From NCBI GenBank assembly GCA_026645735.1, contig JAPKMT010000016.1:1-59188 (forward strand): a stretch of DNA of 59,188 nucleotides, in the 5' to 3' direction. The notes under the pieces are model-generated. The model did not search any database. It saw only the letters and a program-made list of their open reading frames with translations, and was not told the DNA's origin. The translations under genes and the position numbers were made by a program. The DNA comes from Flexilinea sp. (lineage in GTDB: Bacteria; Chloroflexota; Anaerolineae; Anaerolineales; Anaerolineaceae). The first letter of the stretch is position 1; every line of letters begins with the position of its first letter. Shown one piece after another: positions 36,324 through 44,201 of this stretch.

Positions 36324-36629
36324 GATGGTTTTATCAGCACACAATCAGCCATGATCATTTTTTCTTTCTGCAACAGCAATTCGATTTTTTACACTTCCTC
36401 CAAATAAAAGAAACAATTTATACACTCCAAATTCCGATATGCAAAATTTGATTCAATGGAACTTTGTTTTATATGTTTCGTACAATATTTATAGATCAGA
36501 ATTCAGGTAAAGGACAATCAATTCCTGAAAGCCGCAAAATTATTATGTTTTTTTTGAAATCTATCTTTTCTTTTTATTTTGAATCAGAAGTTTATTGATT
36601 GGATATTGAATAAAATTGGAGGCCTTTTT
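36324..36629. other. AT-rich intergenic stretch before the DUF4349 gene
   Basis: No gene, tRNA or strong hairpin is supported. ATTCCGATATGCAAAATTTG near 36430 vaguely recalls the ends of the 123-bp repeat but is too weak to call. The promoter of the following lipoprotein gene must lie here, and TACAATATTTATAG near 36481-36494 is a possible -10 region. Confidence 0.4.
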
Positions 36630-37592
36630 ATGAAAAATAAAATTCTTATATCGACATTAATCGTGATCCTGTTCCTATCAGGTTGTAAAAGTAAAGGACA
36701 AGAAAACAAAGTCCCTGTTACAGATTATTACAGTACCCCTTATCCAGAAAGCAGCGCAGGATATGCATTTGACGAAGCCTATTCCGCTATTCAGGAAGGA
36801 CCGGTATCAAAATCAGCCTCAATCCTTCCGCAATCAGATAGGATGGAGAGGAAAATCGTAAAAAATGCGTCCATTACGGTTGAAGTGATGGATCCGGTTC
36901 AGGTGTTGAATCAGATTAACGCCATGGCAGTACAATACGGTGGATACGTGGTCAACTCCACGAATGGACAGCGGTATTACCGGTCAGAGGAGTTATTGCC
37001 ATACGGTGAAACCACAATCCGGGTTCCTGCAAATTTTCTGGAAGAAGCACTCCAATCGATTGAATCGCTGACATCCGATGCCGAAAAACATGTCAGTTCA
37101 AAAACAATTACCGGAAAAGATATCACCAGTGATTATGTGGATTCACAATCGAAATTATCCAGTCTGGAAACTACACGAAAAAAGTTGTATGAGATTATGG
37201 ACACTGCTGAGAATGCTGAAGAAACACTGGCTGTCTATCGTGAAATATCCGATATTGAATCTCAGATTGAAATTTTAAAGGGACAGATCAAATTCATGGA
37301 TGAAAGTGCAGCATTGTCTTCAATTTATGTCATTATCAATCCCATTCCTCCGGAAAAAATTATAGAGACACACGATTGGGAAATCAAACCAATACTAAAT
37401 AATGCCGTTCAATTGCTGATTGATTTTGGTCAGCTCCTGGCTGAAGTTCTCACCTATTTTGTTATCGCAATACTTCCATTTATTATCATCATTGGACTGC
37501 CGATATTCTTTATTGTAAAAGCTGGAAAAAAGAAAAATAAACAAAAAGAAAAAATCAACAGCGAAGTTTCAGATTTGCTGAAACCCGAATAA
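36630..37592 (+). CDS. DUF4349 lipoprotein
   Basis: A 320-residue membrane-anchored protein. I start it at MKNKILISTLIVIL, behind GGAGG at 36618-36622, giving a lipobox LSGC and a 17-residue-shorter protein than the open frame. The DUF4349 domain spans about 70-240 with IVKNASITVEVMDP, GYVVNSTNGQRYYR and TTIRVPANFLEEALQSI. A coiled-coil segment (SKLSSLETTRKKLYEIMDT) follows. A C-terminal membrane helix (about 280-300) and a lysine-rich tail close the protein. The function of the family is unknown; envelope stress or sensing is only a guess. Confidence 0.85.
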   Translation: MKNKILISTLIVILFLSGCKSKGQENKVPVTDYYSTPYPESSAGYAFDEAYSAIQEGPVSKSASILPQSDRMERKIVKNASITVEVMDPVQVLNQINAMAVQYGGYVVNSTNGQRYYRSEELLPYGETTIRVPANFLEEALQSIESLTSDAEKHVSSKTITGKDITSDYVDSQSKLSSLETTRKKLYEIMDTAENAEETLAVYREISDIESQIEILKGQIKFMDESAALSSIYVIINPIPPEKIIETHDWEIKPILNNAVQLLIDFGQLLAEVLTYFVIAILPFIIIIGLPIFFIVKAGKKKNKQKEKINSEVSDLLKPE

Positions 37593-37598
37593 TAGTTC

Positions 37599-37639
37599 AG
37601 AGGAATCCTGCAAGATCTTCAGGATTCCTCTTTTTTTTT
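37599..37639 (+). terminator. Terminator of the DUF4349 gene
   Basis: AGAGGAATCCTG (37599-37610) pairs with CAGGATTCCTCT (37620-37631), followed by nine or more T residues. Repeat copy D begins within the T tract. Confidence 0.9.
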
Positions 37640-37757
37640 ATTCTGAATATGGGGAGAATTATTTGTTGTTGTGTTGTTTTTGCGCTCCGTGCAAAAACAA
37701 CACAACAACAAATTTTCTTTTTTTTTTCAAAAGATTTTTCCATATTTAGAATTACTG
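37635..37757 (-). repeat. 123-bp palindromic repeat, copy D
   Basis: Full copy in the opposite orientation to A, B and E. The short flank starts in the T tract of the preceding terminator (its first bases are T-rich rather than CAGCG), and the long flank ends CCATATTTAGAATTACTG at 37757. The 24-bp stem (37662-37685 with 37689-37712, loop TCC) has a single G:T pair near the tip. An open frame runs right through this copy into the helicase gene, which makes that gene look too long. Confidence 0.88.
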
Positions 37758-37792
37758 AAAGATTTTGTCTTCCATATGGAACCAGACAACTC

Positions 37793-40345
37793 ATGATAGA
37801 ATCTGGATTAAATATGACATCAAGTTTTACCAATTCCAAGTCTGAAAAATATTATCCTTTCGGTGAAATAAGCTGTTCGTGGATGATTCCTGAAAAAGAA
37901 GCTGTGTATGTTCCCGTACCGGAGTTTATCTCTGAAAATGTCAGGAGTACGCTTTCCGGGCAGCGCATCCGTTTTTTATATAAGCATCAGCTGGATGCAT
38001 TGACAGCGATTAATTCAGGTAAAAATATCATTCTTTCTACGGGTACATCCAGCGGAAAAAGCCTTTGCTACCAAATTCCGATCCTGGAACTGTTGCTATC
38101 CGATTCTCAAGAAACAGTGTTGCTTATTTTTCCAACGAAAGCGCTCACACAAGATCAACGTCAGAGTCTCATACACATGATTCCAGAAAAAGCTGATGAA
38201 ATTATGATTTACGACGGTGATACACCCTCTTATCAAAGAAACGCCATTCGAAATCATGCAAAAGTAATTCTTACGAATCCGGATATGCTGCATCTGGGTA
38301 TGTTGCCCTTCCATATCAACTGGTCTCGCTTTTTTCAAAATTTGCGTTATATCGTAATCGATGAAACGCATATTTATCGCGGAATTTTTGGGTCCCACAC
38401 TGCGAATGTTTTCCGTCGCCTGAATCGAATTCTGGACCGTTACAATAATCAAATTCACAAGGAACAATACATACTTTGTTCCGCCACATTATCCAATGCC
38501 AAAGTACTGGCAGAAAAACTGATCGGAGATCATGTAGAAGAGTTTTATGAAGACACATCCGGGAAAGGGAAAAGAAATATTCTCTTTATTAATCCACCGA
38601 TCGTTGATGAACCACTTCACCTACGTGCAGGATCGATACACACAGCAGCCAGGCTTTCAGCCGACATTCTCAGAAAAAATCATCAACTTCTAATTTTCAG
38701 CCAATCCAGACAATCGGTCGAAACCGCTGTGCGCCGGCTGCGGGATCTTGGAGTTGAAGTCAACGGATATCGGTCCGGGTATTTACCCAAAGAAAGAAGA
38801 AAAATTGAACAAGGATTAAAACAGGGAAAAGATCGCTGTGTCGTTGCAACAAATGCTTTGGAATTAGGGATGGATATTGGAGAAATGGACAGTGTTATTT
38901 CAATGGGTTATCCGGGTTCTATTGCATCCTTTTATCAGCGAATGGGTCGCGCAGGCAGGAACCAGCAGGATTCATCCTTCTATCTTGTTGCATCTCAAAA
39001 TCCTGTTGACCAGTATTTGATGAAACATCCGGAATTTATTCAGGATCACACGATAGAACCGGCTTTAATTGATCCGAACAATCTGCTGATTCTCTTCCAA
39101 CATCTGCAATGTGCACTGTTCGAATATCCGTTCTCCGAAGGAGAATCATTTGGGAATTTATCCTGTGAAGCGACGCGAGATATCCTGGATTTTCTCGTAT
39201 CTTCCGGTGTCGCAAGAAAAAGCAGCGGACAATATTTCTGGTTTCAATCGGATCTTCCACAAAAAGTGGTCTCTCTGCGGAACAGTAGTCTGGATCAGGT
39301 GAATATCATTTCCGAAGATCTCCTCGGAAAAAAGATTCGTATTGGCATTGTGGATCGGCTCTCTAGTTACTGGATGGTTCATGAAGGAGCCATATATTTT
39401 CACAACGGAGAATCGTATCGAATTCGTACACTGGATCTTGAGGAAAAAGCTGCTTATGCAGAAAAATTTAAAACCTGGTACACTACCGATGCAATTCGAA
39501 ATTGTCAGGTTTTTCCTAAGAATATAATCGAATCCCGAGAGTGTAAAAATGCAACAATGTCTGTCGCTGAAGTAACTGTTACTGATCAGGTTATCGGTTA
39601 TCGAAAGCGTGATATGGAAACATATCAGATACTGGATCAATGTCCGTTATCGCTGCCCGAAAATCGCCTTGATACAAAATCTTTTGTGATCGTCTTAAAG
39701 AAGGAATTTCGCGAAAGTCTGGAACGAGCATCGTTATGGAACAATGAAACCAATGATTATGGTAAAAACTGGTCGGAAATTCGATCCGAAATTATCCGAC
39801 GAGATAATTTCATCTGTCAGCTTTGCGGGATACAGATGGAAGAAAAAATACTCCAGGTTCACCATGTTGTACCCTTTCGGAATTTTGCGAATCCTGAATC
39901 CGCGAATCAATTTGGGAATCTGATCACACTCTGCAAAAATTGTCACCATCGAGTGGAAGCAGCAGTCAAGATGCGCAGTGGAATTGCCGGCTTTGCCTCA
40001 GCCTTTCATCACATGGCTTCATTATTTCTTGAATGTGATCTATCAGACTTGAACGTCAAAACGGATCCAGAGCACACAGCATTTCAGGATCAGCCAGTCA
40101 TCTATATCTATGAAACCATTCCGGGAGGAATCGGATTGTCACAGACAATTTTTCAAAATATTGAGAAAATCATGCATGCAGCACTCGATTTGATTATTCA
40201 TTGTGAATGTGAGGATGGTTGTCCTGGATGTATCGGTCCGGCTGGAGAAATTGGCATCGGTGGTAAAAAGGAGTCGATAGCCATCGGAAATGGACTGAAT
40301 TTTTTTGAAATCGATGTGGATAGTCCACTATATAATAGTAAGTGA
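37793..40345 (+). CDS. mrfA: MrfA-type DEAD/DEAH helicase with inserted HNH nuclease domain
   Basis: An 850-residue superfamily 2 helicase. Walker A is STGTSSGKSLCYQ near residue 82, the DEAH-type box is IDETHIYRGIFG near 188, and the C-terminal helicase half has ATNALELGMDIG and RMGRAGRNQQDS. The C-terminal zinc-binding region CECEDGCPGCIGPAGE near 804 marks the YprA/MrfA (DUF1998) family. In Bacillus MrfA acts with MrfB in repair of mitomycin C damage. Residues about 657-730 form an intact HNH domain (FICQLCG, QVHHVVPF, ITLCKNCHHRVE), extra to the Bacillus protein. The start is uncertain (ATG 37793 or 37814); the open frame upstream runs through repeat D and is not credible. Confidence 0.88.
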   Translation: MIESGLNMTSSFTNSKSEKYYPFGEISCSWMIPEKEAVYVPVPEFISENVRSTLSGQRIRFLYKHQLDALTAINSGKNIILSTGTSSGKSLCYQIPILELLLSDSQETVLLIFPTKALTQDQRQSLIHMIPEKADEIMIYDGDTPSYQRNAIRNHAKVILTNPDMLHLGMLPFHINWSRFFQNLRYIVIDETHIYRGIFGSHTANVFRRLNRILDRYNNQIHKEQYILCSATLSNAKVLAEKLIGDHVEEFYEDTSGKGKRNILFINPPIVDEPLHLRAGSIHTAARLSADILRKNHQLLIFSQSRQSVETAVRRLRDLGVEVNGYRSGYLPKERRKIEQGLKQGKDRCVVATNALELGMDIGEMDSVISMGYPGSIASFYQRMGRAGRNQQDSSFYLVASQNPVDQYLMKHPEFIQDHTIEPALIDPNNLLILFQHLQCALFEYPFSEGESFGNLSCEATRDILDFLVSSGVARKSSGQYFWFQSDLPQKVVSLRNSSLDQVNIISEDLLGKKIRIGIVDRLSSYWMVHEGAIYFHNGESYRIRTLDLEEKAAYAEKFKTWYTTDAIRNCQVFPKNIIESRECKNATMSVAEVTVTDQVIGYRKRDMETYQILDQCPLSLPENRLDTKSFVIVLKKEFRESLERASLWNNETNDYGKNWSEIRSEIIRRDNFICQLCGIQMEEKILQVHHVVPFRNFANPESANQFGNLITLCKNCHHRVEAAVKMRSGIAGFASAFHHMASLFLECDLSDLNVKTDPEHTAFQDQPVIYIYETIPGGIGLSQTIFQNIEKIMHAALDLIIHCECEDGCPGCIGPAGEIGIGGKKESIAIGNGLNFFEIDVDSPLYNSK

Positions 40346-40446
40346 AAGCTATAAAAAAAAGTATTCGGAAATGAACTTTCAAACAGGATTCATCGGATCT
40401 TTCTTCCATAATCTTGTTGATAGAATACAGAAAACTGAAAAAGAAA

Positions 40447-41682
40447 ATGAGTGATATTTTATCCCAGCTAAAAAAACTTGGTGTAACACTCGGCATGCCT
40501 GAAAAACCTTGCATACCGTCAAAGCAATCGGCGGATATTTTTACTGCTCTCCAAAAAGCTTTCCCGAACGGTTTCATTAACGAAAATTTCTATGGTCCTT
40601 ACTTCATCAATCGCTGTGTCTACTCCAAATCATACACGCACGGCAGAGTTCGTTTGGACCAGGGTCTGATTAACAACAAAGTGTATTCCAAAATGATTGA
40701 TTTTGGAGAGATTAATATTCAGAACTCGCTGGCAATGGATACAGAGACAAGTGGATTGTCAGTAAATTCAGCCTCCTTTGTTTTTATGATTGGGATGGGG
40801 TATTTTTCTCAAGATCAGTATATTGTTGATCAATTAATTTTGCCTGATCTAATCTATGAAAAGGCTTTTTTATATCAAATCGAATCCATTTTTGCCAGGT
40901 TTCCAATACTGCTGACCTATAACGGAAAGTCCTTTGATATTCCTATGATTCGCAGCAGGTGTCATTTTCACATGATTCCTGATTTTTGTACTGGCAATCA
41001 CCACATCGATCTGCTGCCGATTGCCAGAAAATTTTGGAAAAAGACCTTGCCAAATTGCCGTCTCGCCACGATCGAGCAGGAAGTATTAAGAATACAACGG
41101 GAAGAACAGGAAGTGCCAGGATTTATGGCGCCTGAATTGTATCGTGAGTTTCTAAATACTTCAGACGGATCTGTGTTGACCGGCATTGCGTATCACAATG
41201 AAATCGATGTTTTGAGTTTAAGCGCTTTCCTTCTCCTGTTGAATCAAATATCACAAACAGGAAAGCATGATCCGGATTTGCTTTCGGATTATTCGTTATC
41301 CAGCCCTGATTTCTATAGGAGTTCCATCATGTCGGATCCGGATGAAATCGATATAGCCTTACTTTTAAACAATCCATCCTTTTCAAATCATGACAAGCAG
41401 AAAATTGCCGGAAAATATTTAAAAAACGGTTCGCTGGATAATGCGCTGAAAATTTTTTCTACATTGGCCGATGAAGGGGACTTAAAAAGCTGTCTGCAAG
41501 TTGCTCGCCTATACGAAAAAGAACGAAAAGATTATGGTTCAGCCACCATTTATCTGCAGAAAGCTTTAGATCTGATCAATCAGGATGAAATCCTTGGAAA
41601 ATGGTCCAAAATCGAAAAAAAGAAGAATATCTGTGAAATGATTCTGAAAGTTCAGGAAAGGATGCAAACAAATGGGAAATAA
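40447..41682 (+). CDS. mrfB: MrfB-type RNase H-fold exonuclease with TPR-like tail
   Basis: A 411-residue protein of the YprB family. The exonuclease core has SLAMDTETSGLS near 98 (first two acidic residues), TYNGKSFDIPMIRSRC (third) and YHNEIDVLSLSAFL (fourth), a complete DEDD set. The C-terminal 120 residues form helical TPR-like repeats (NGSLDNALKIFSTLADEGD). It follows the helicase gene by 101 bases, matching the yprA-yprB pair of Bacillus, and is predicted to degrade DNA in the same repair pathway. I use ATG 40447; the longer frame would need a TTG start without a ribosome binding site. Confidence 0.88.
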   Translation: MSDILSQLKKLGVTLGMPEKPCIPSKQSADIFTALQKAFPNGFINENFYGPYFINRCVYSKSYTHGRVRLDQGLINNKVYSKMIDFGEINIQNSLAMDTETSGLSVNSASFVFMIGMGYFSQDQYIVDQLILPDLIYEKAFLYQIESIFARFPILLTYNGKSFDIPMIRSRCHFHMIPDFCTGNHHIDLLPIARKFWKKTLPNCRLATIEQEVLRIQREEQEVPGFMAPELYREFLNTSDGSVLTGIAYHNEIDVLSLSAFLLLLNQISQTGKHDPDLLSDYSLSSPDFYRSSIMSDPDEIDIALLLNNPSFSNHDKQKIAGKYLKNGSLDNALKIFSTLADEGDLKSCLQVARLYEKERKDYGSATIYLQKALDLINQDEILGKWSKIEKKKNICEMILKVQERMQTNGK

Positions 41683-41920
41683 ATTTAAGATCGTGGAATG
41701 GGCAAAAAATGAAGTTGAGGCAGAAATATTTCTTTCCTTACTAAGAGATTATGATATTCCCTGTAAAAAATTGCGGGAAAGTTTTGGAGCAATGAATAGC
41801 CTTTCATATGGAATTTTCGGGGAAATCGCAATTGCAGTTCCGGATGACCGTATTGAAGATGCGAGATCGATTCTTGACAGCTTTATTGGCCGTGATTTAC
41901 ATGATGAAGAAAATCAATAG
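41672..41920 (+). CDS. DUF2007-family small protein
   Basis: An 82-residue protein of the putative signal-transducing DUF2007 group: KIVEWAKNEVEAEIFLSLL at the start, then EIAIAVPDDRIEDARSILDS. The fold is a small ferredoxin-like alpha/beta domain, and its biochemical role is unknown. It overlaps the 3' end of mrfB by 11 bases, so it may be translated with the repair pair. Confidence 0.82.
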   Translation: MGNKFKIVEWAKNEVEAEIFLSLLRDYDIPCKKLRESFGAMNSLSYGIFGEIAIAVPDDRIEDARSILDSFIGRDLHDEENQ

Positions 41921-42022
41921 TCCTGATAATTCATAGACTATGAATATTTTTCTATCCATTTTCGATTATTTTTCAATGGTTACGTCTAATTGAAAGGGCC
42001 TCAAAAAAATCGGTCTAAACCC

Positions 42023-42076
42023 GACAACAAATTTTCTCATTTTTCTCAAAGGGAATTTTCAAATTTCGAATTACTG
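42023..42076 (-). repeat. Half copy of the 123-bp repeat (long flank only)
   Basis: GACAACAAATTTTCTC at 42023 through TTTCGAATTACTG at 42076 matches the long flank of the element in reverse orientation, including the terminal repeat and the base of the stem. The hairpin tip and the other half are missing. Confidence 0.75.
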
Positions 42077-42191
42077 TTTTCTATATTAAATAACGCAATA
42101 ATCGAATATAATATTATTGTTATTAATTAAATAATATATATAATTATTAATATATGAATACGATTATTATTAGAATATCTCAGGAGTAATA

Positions 42192-42371
42192 ATGGGGAAA
42201 TTTCAAATTAAAAAAGGCTGTTCATCGGCTGAATCAAAAACTTTCCGGTTTCCAGAAACATTAAATTCGAAATTAGAAAAATTGGCGAAAGAAAACAGTA
42301 TTTCTTTAAATAATCTGGTTGTACAATGTCTGGAATTTGCTCTCGAAAATATTGAGAATGAAGAACAGTAA
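42192..42371 (+). CDS. Ribbon-helix-helix (Arc/HicB-like) protein
   Basis: A 59-residue protein below usual gene-finding length. It begins MGKFQIKKGCSSAESK, then KTFRFPETLNSKLEKLAKEN and ISLNNLVVQCLEFALENIE, a beta strand plus two helices typical of ribbon-helix-helix DNA-binding proteins. The ribosome binding site AGGAG at 42182-42186 is well placed. A very AT-rich, partly palindromic stretch (42105-42180) lies upstream and could be an autoregulatory site. No toxin gene is adjacent on either side: a bidirectional terminator and a convergent aminotransferase follow. A near twin lies at 55-225. Confidence 0.85.
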   Translation: MGKFQIKKGCSSAESKTFRFPETLNSKLEKLAKENSISLNNLVVQCLEFALENIENEEQ

Positions 42372-42410
42372 ATTATCTGAAATCGGTATTAATTACCTTT
42401 TAGACAGCAG

Positions 42411-42449
42411 AAAAAAAGACAGAATTTTTGTTTTATTCTGTCTTTTTTT
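42411..42449. terminator. Bidirectional terminator after the RHH gene
   Basis: AAAAAAAGACAGAAT (42411-42425) pairs with ATTCTGTCTTTTTTT (42435-42449). It separates the convergent RHH and aminotransferase genes. Confidence 0.9.
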
Positions 42450-42517
42450 CAATTATGGTCATTAGATACAATTTATCGAAAGTTTTCATAGTCTAAAGAA
42501 CATTGAAAGCCATTATC

Positions 42518-43414
42518 TTACTTCCGCAAATCTTCAAGATTGAAATCGAGTTCTTTTTCAAATGATTTCATCAGCTCTGATGTCAAAGCACCAGGGATGC
42601 ATCTGCCAATTTTCATTTGATCAATCGAACTGATCGGAAGAATTGACCGGCTGGTACTGGTAATAAAAGCCTCATCCAATTCAGAGATCAGATTAAGTTT
42701 GATCGGTTCCAAGACAACCGGTATAGAATTTTTCACTGCAAGCATAAGGACAAACTTTCTCGTTGTACCGGAAAGGACACCTTTTTCTGCAGTAAAAATT
42801 TTGCCATTCTGAATCCCGTAAAAATTACTGCTCAGACCTTCCAGAATATCATTCGCTTCATTCACCATAAGGATTTCTTCGTATTTTTTGCCGGCTCTTT
42901 TTTTTGTTTCCTCTGCTTTTTCAAGGAAATTATTTAATTTCGCTTTGGGATTTTCACGGTGCATTTGCCTTGTTATCACGTCAATTCCATTTAGATACAA
43001 TTCAGGTGAGGGTATGGACAGGTTTTCAATGGCAATATAGATGGTACCAATTTCATTCGAAAGATCAACAGTCAATCGGATTCTTGATTCGCCTTCATCA
43101 AACTGGTCAACGATTTCGACCAGAGATTGTTTTAACGATTCCTGTAACAATTCGATATGATGTCCTGCCAGGCTTGCCGTTTCCTCCAGTCGGGAAAAAT
43201 GTTGAGCAAGGTTCAATACCTTGTATCGATCATAAGTCCGAAACGTTGTATAGGCTCCGTCCGGAGTTGAATGTTGGGCATCATGAATAGTACCTGAATT
43301 CTGTCCGGATAAAGGCAGCTTTTTGTAAGAATTGTTTTCCCTGATAATTTTCCAAAAATATAGTCCCATGGCTGTCCTTTCAGCAACGTATTCTATCGTA
43401 ACTCTCGCTTTCAA
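42518..43414 (-). CDS. Class IV aminotransferase (branched-chain / ADC lyase-like)
   Basis: A 298-residue PLP fold-type IV enzyme. The catalytic lysine is expected in NPKAKLNNFLEKAEETKK near 160-175. The downstream EILMVNEANDILEGLSSNFYGIQ and GVLSGTTRKFVLMLA are the cofactor-binding segments shared by branched-chain aminotransferase, D-amino acid transaminase and 4-amino-4-deoxychorismate lyase. The substrate cannot be assigned: RXXX-type determinants are ambiguous and the N-terminal 70 residues are divergent. It overlaps the nucleotidyltransferase gene by four bases (ATGA), so the two are co-expressed. Confidence 0.85.
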   Translation of the reverse strand: MKARVTIEYVAERTAMGLYFWKIIRENNSYKKLPLSGQNSGTIHDAQHSTPDGAYTTFRTYDRYKVLNLAQHFSRLEETASLAGHHIELLQESLKQSLVEIVDQFDEGESRIRLTVDLSNEIGTIYIAIENLSIPSPELYLNGIDVITRQMHRENPKAKLNNFLEKAEETKKRAGKKYEEILMVNEANDILEGLSSNFYGIQNGKIFTAEKGVLSGTTRKFVLMLAVKNSIPVVLEPIKLNLISELDEAFITSTSRSILPISSIDQMKIGRCIPGALTSELMKSFEKELDFNLEDLRK

Positions 43415-43998
43415 TTTTTGAGGTAATTTTTAAAATCCTCAATGGTATCAATATCCCGGATCACAAATCGATCCTTGACCTCAACGAAATGAGCCCCTTT
43501 TTCTCGGATGATTTCTCTCCCACCGCTGTCACCAATACTTTTGTCCAATAAATCTTGAAAATATTTTCTTGGGAAAAAAATCGGATTTCCCCGTCTTCCG
43601 GAATATACCGGTGCAATTATTTCTTCTGGATATTTTGTTTGACTTTGGATGAGCATAATCAATGTATCGCGTGAAATAAATGGCTGATCTGCAAGAAGGA
43701 TACAGACTGAGTCCACTTCAGGCGGAACACCCCGAAGACCGCATTTCAGGGAAGTGGATTGTCCGTAATTCCAATTTTCATTCCGAATAACAGTCACCGG
43801 GAAGTCTTGAATCTCCGCAGAAATTGCTTCGGCTTTTGCACCAACGACAACCAATACCAGCTGTAAGTTCACTGACACCACTTTTTCAACAATGGTACGA
43901 ATAACACTCTTTCCGTCAATTTCTGCCAGCAATTTGTGCTGATTTGTCAAATAGCGTGAGCTTCCCCCCGCAGCAAGGATAATCGCTCCAATATTCAA
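43411..43998 (-). CDS. MobA/MocA-like nucleotidyltransferase
   Basis: A 195-residue NTP transferase. IGAIILAAGGSSRYL at the N-terminus with KLLAEIDGKSVIRT gives the nucleotide-binding motif, and VCILLADQPFIS carries the metal-binding aspartate. The region RRGNPIFFPRKYF and SGGREIIREKG are typical of molybdenum cofactor cytidylyltransferases (MocA) and related CTP/GTP transferases. It lies downstream of an SsnA-type aminohydrolase gene. SsnA genes often sit near molybdenum hydroxylase genes, so MocA is the favoured reading, but no hydroxylase is in the window. Confidence 0.8.
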   Translation of the reverse strand: MNIGAIILAAGGSSRYLTNQHKLLAEIDGKSVIRTIVEKVVSVNLQLVLVVVGAKAEAISAEIQDFPVTVIRNENWNYGQSTSLKCGLRGVPPEVDSVCILLADQPFISRDTLIMLIQSQTKYPEEIIAPVYSGRRGNPIFFPRKYFQDLLDKSIGDSGGREIIREKGAHFVEVKDRFVIRDIDTIEDFKNYLKN

Positions 43999-44087
43999 GA
44001 GAAAACCTCTTTCTGAACCATTTTGTTTTACGATAAGTGATGATAGCTATAATCTCTTTCGTTGATCAATTATATCTTTCGAAAAAT

Positions 44088-44129
44088 ATATCGGTATTTC
44101 TCCTATTCTATTTGGAGAAATACCGATAT
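44088..44129 (-). terminator. 16-bp hairpin downstream of the aminohydrolase gene
   Basis: ATATCGGTATTTCTCC (44088-44103) is perfectly complementary to GGAGAAATACCGATAT (44114-44129), loop 10 bases. On the minus strand it is followed by ATTTTTC, so it can act as terminator of the aminohydrolase gene or as a processing site before the nucleotidyltransferase gene. Confidence 0.6.
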
Positions 44130-44201
44130 TCCGCATCAGATTTGTTGTGTAGAATCGTTTCCAGATAATTATTAAAATAATTGATCGAACATTCTCTGGA
44201 A

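Noticed and set aside
37649..37792. 5' extension of the helicase open frame
   Set aside because: It runs through repeat copy D and encodes Cys/Thr/Gln/Phe-rich sequence with no family similarity; the family-like part begins after 37793.
42105..42180. Very AT-rich stretch as a replication origin or AT-hook site
   Set aside because: No DnaA boxes or iterons seen; a promoter and autoregulatory region of the RHH gene is a simpler reading.
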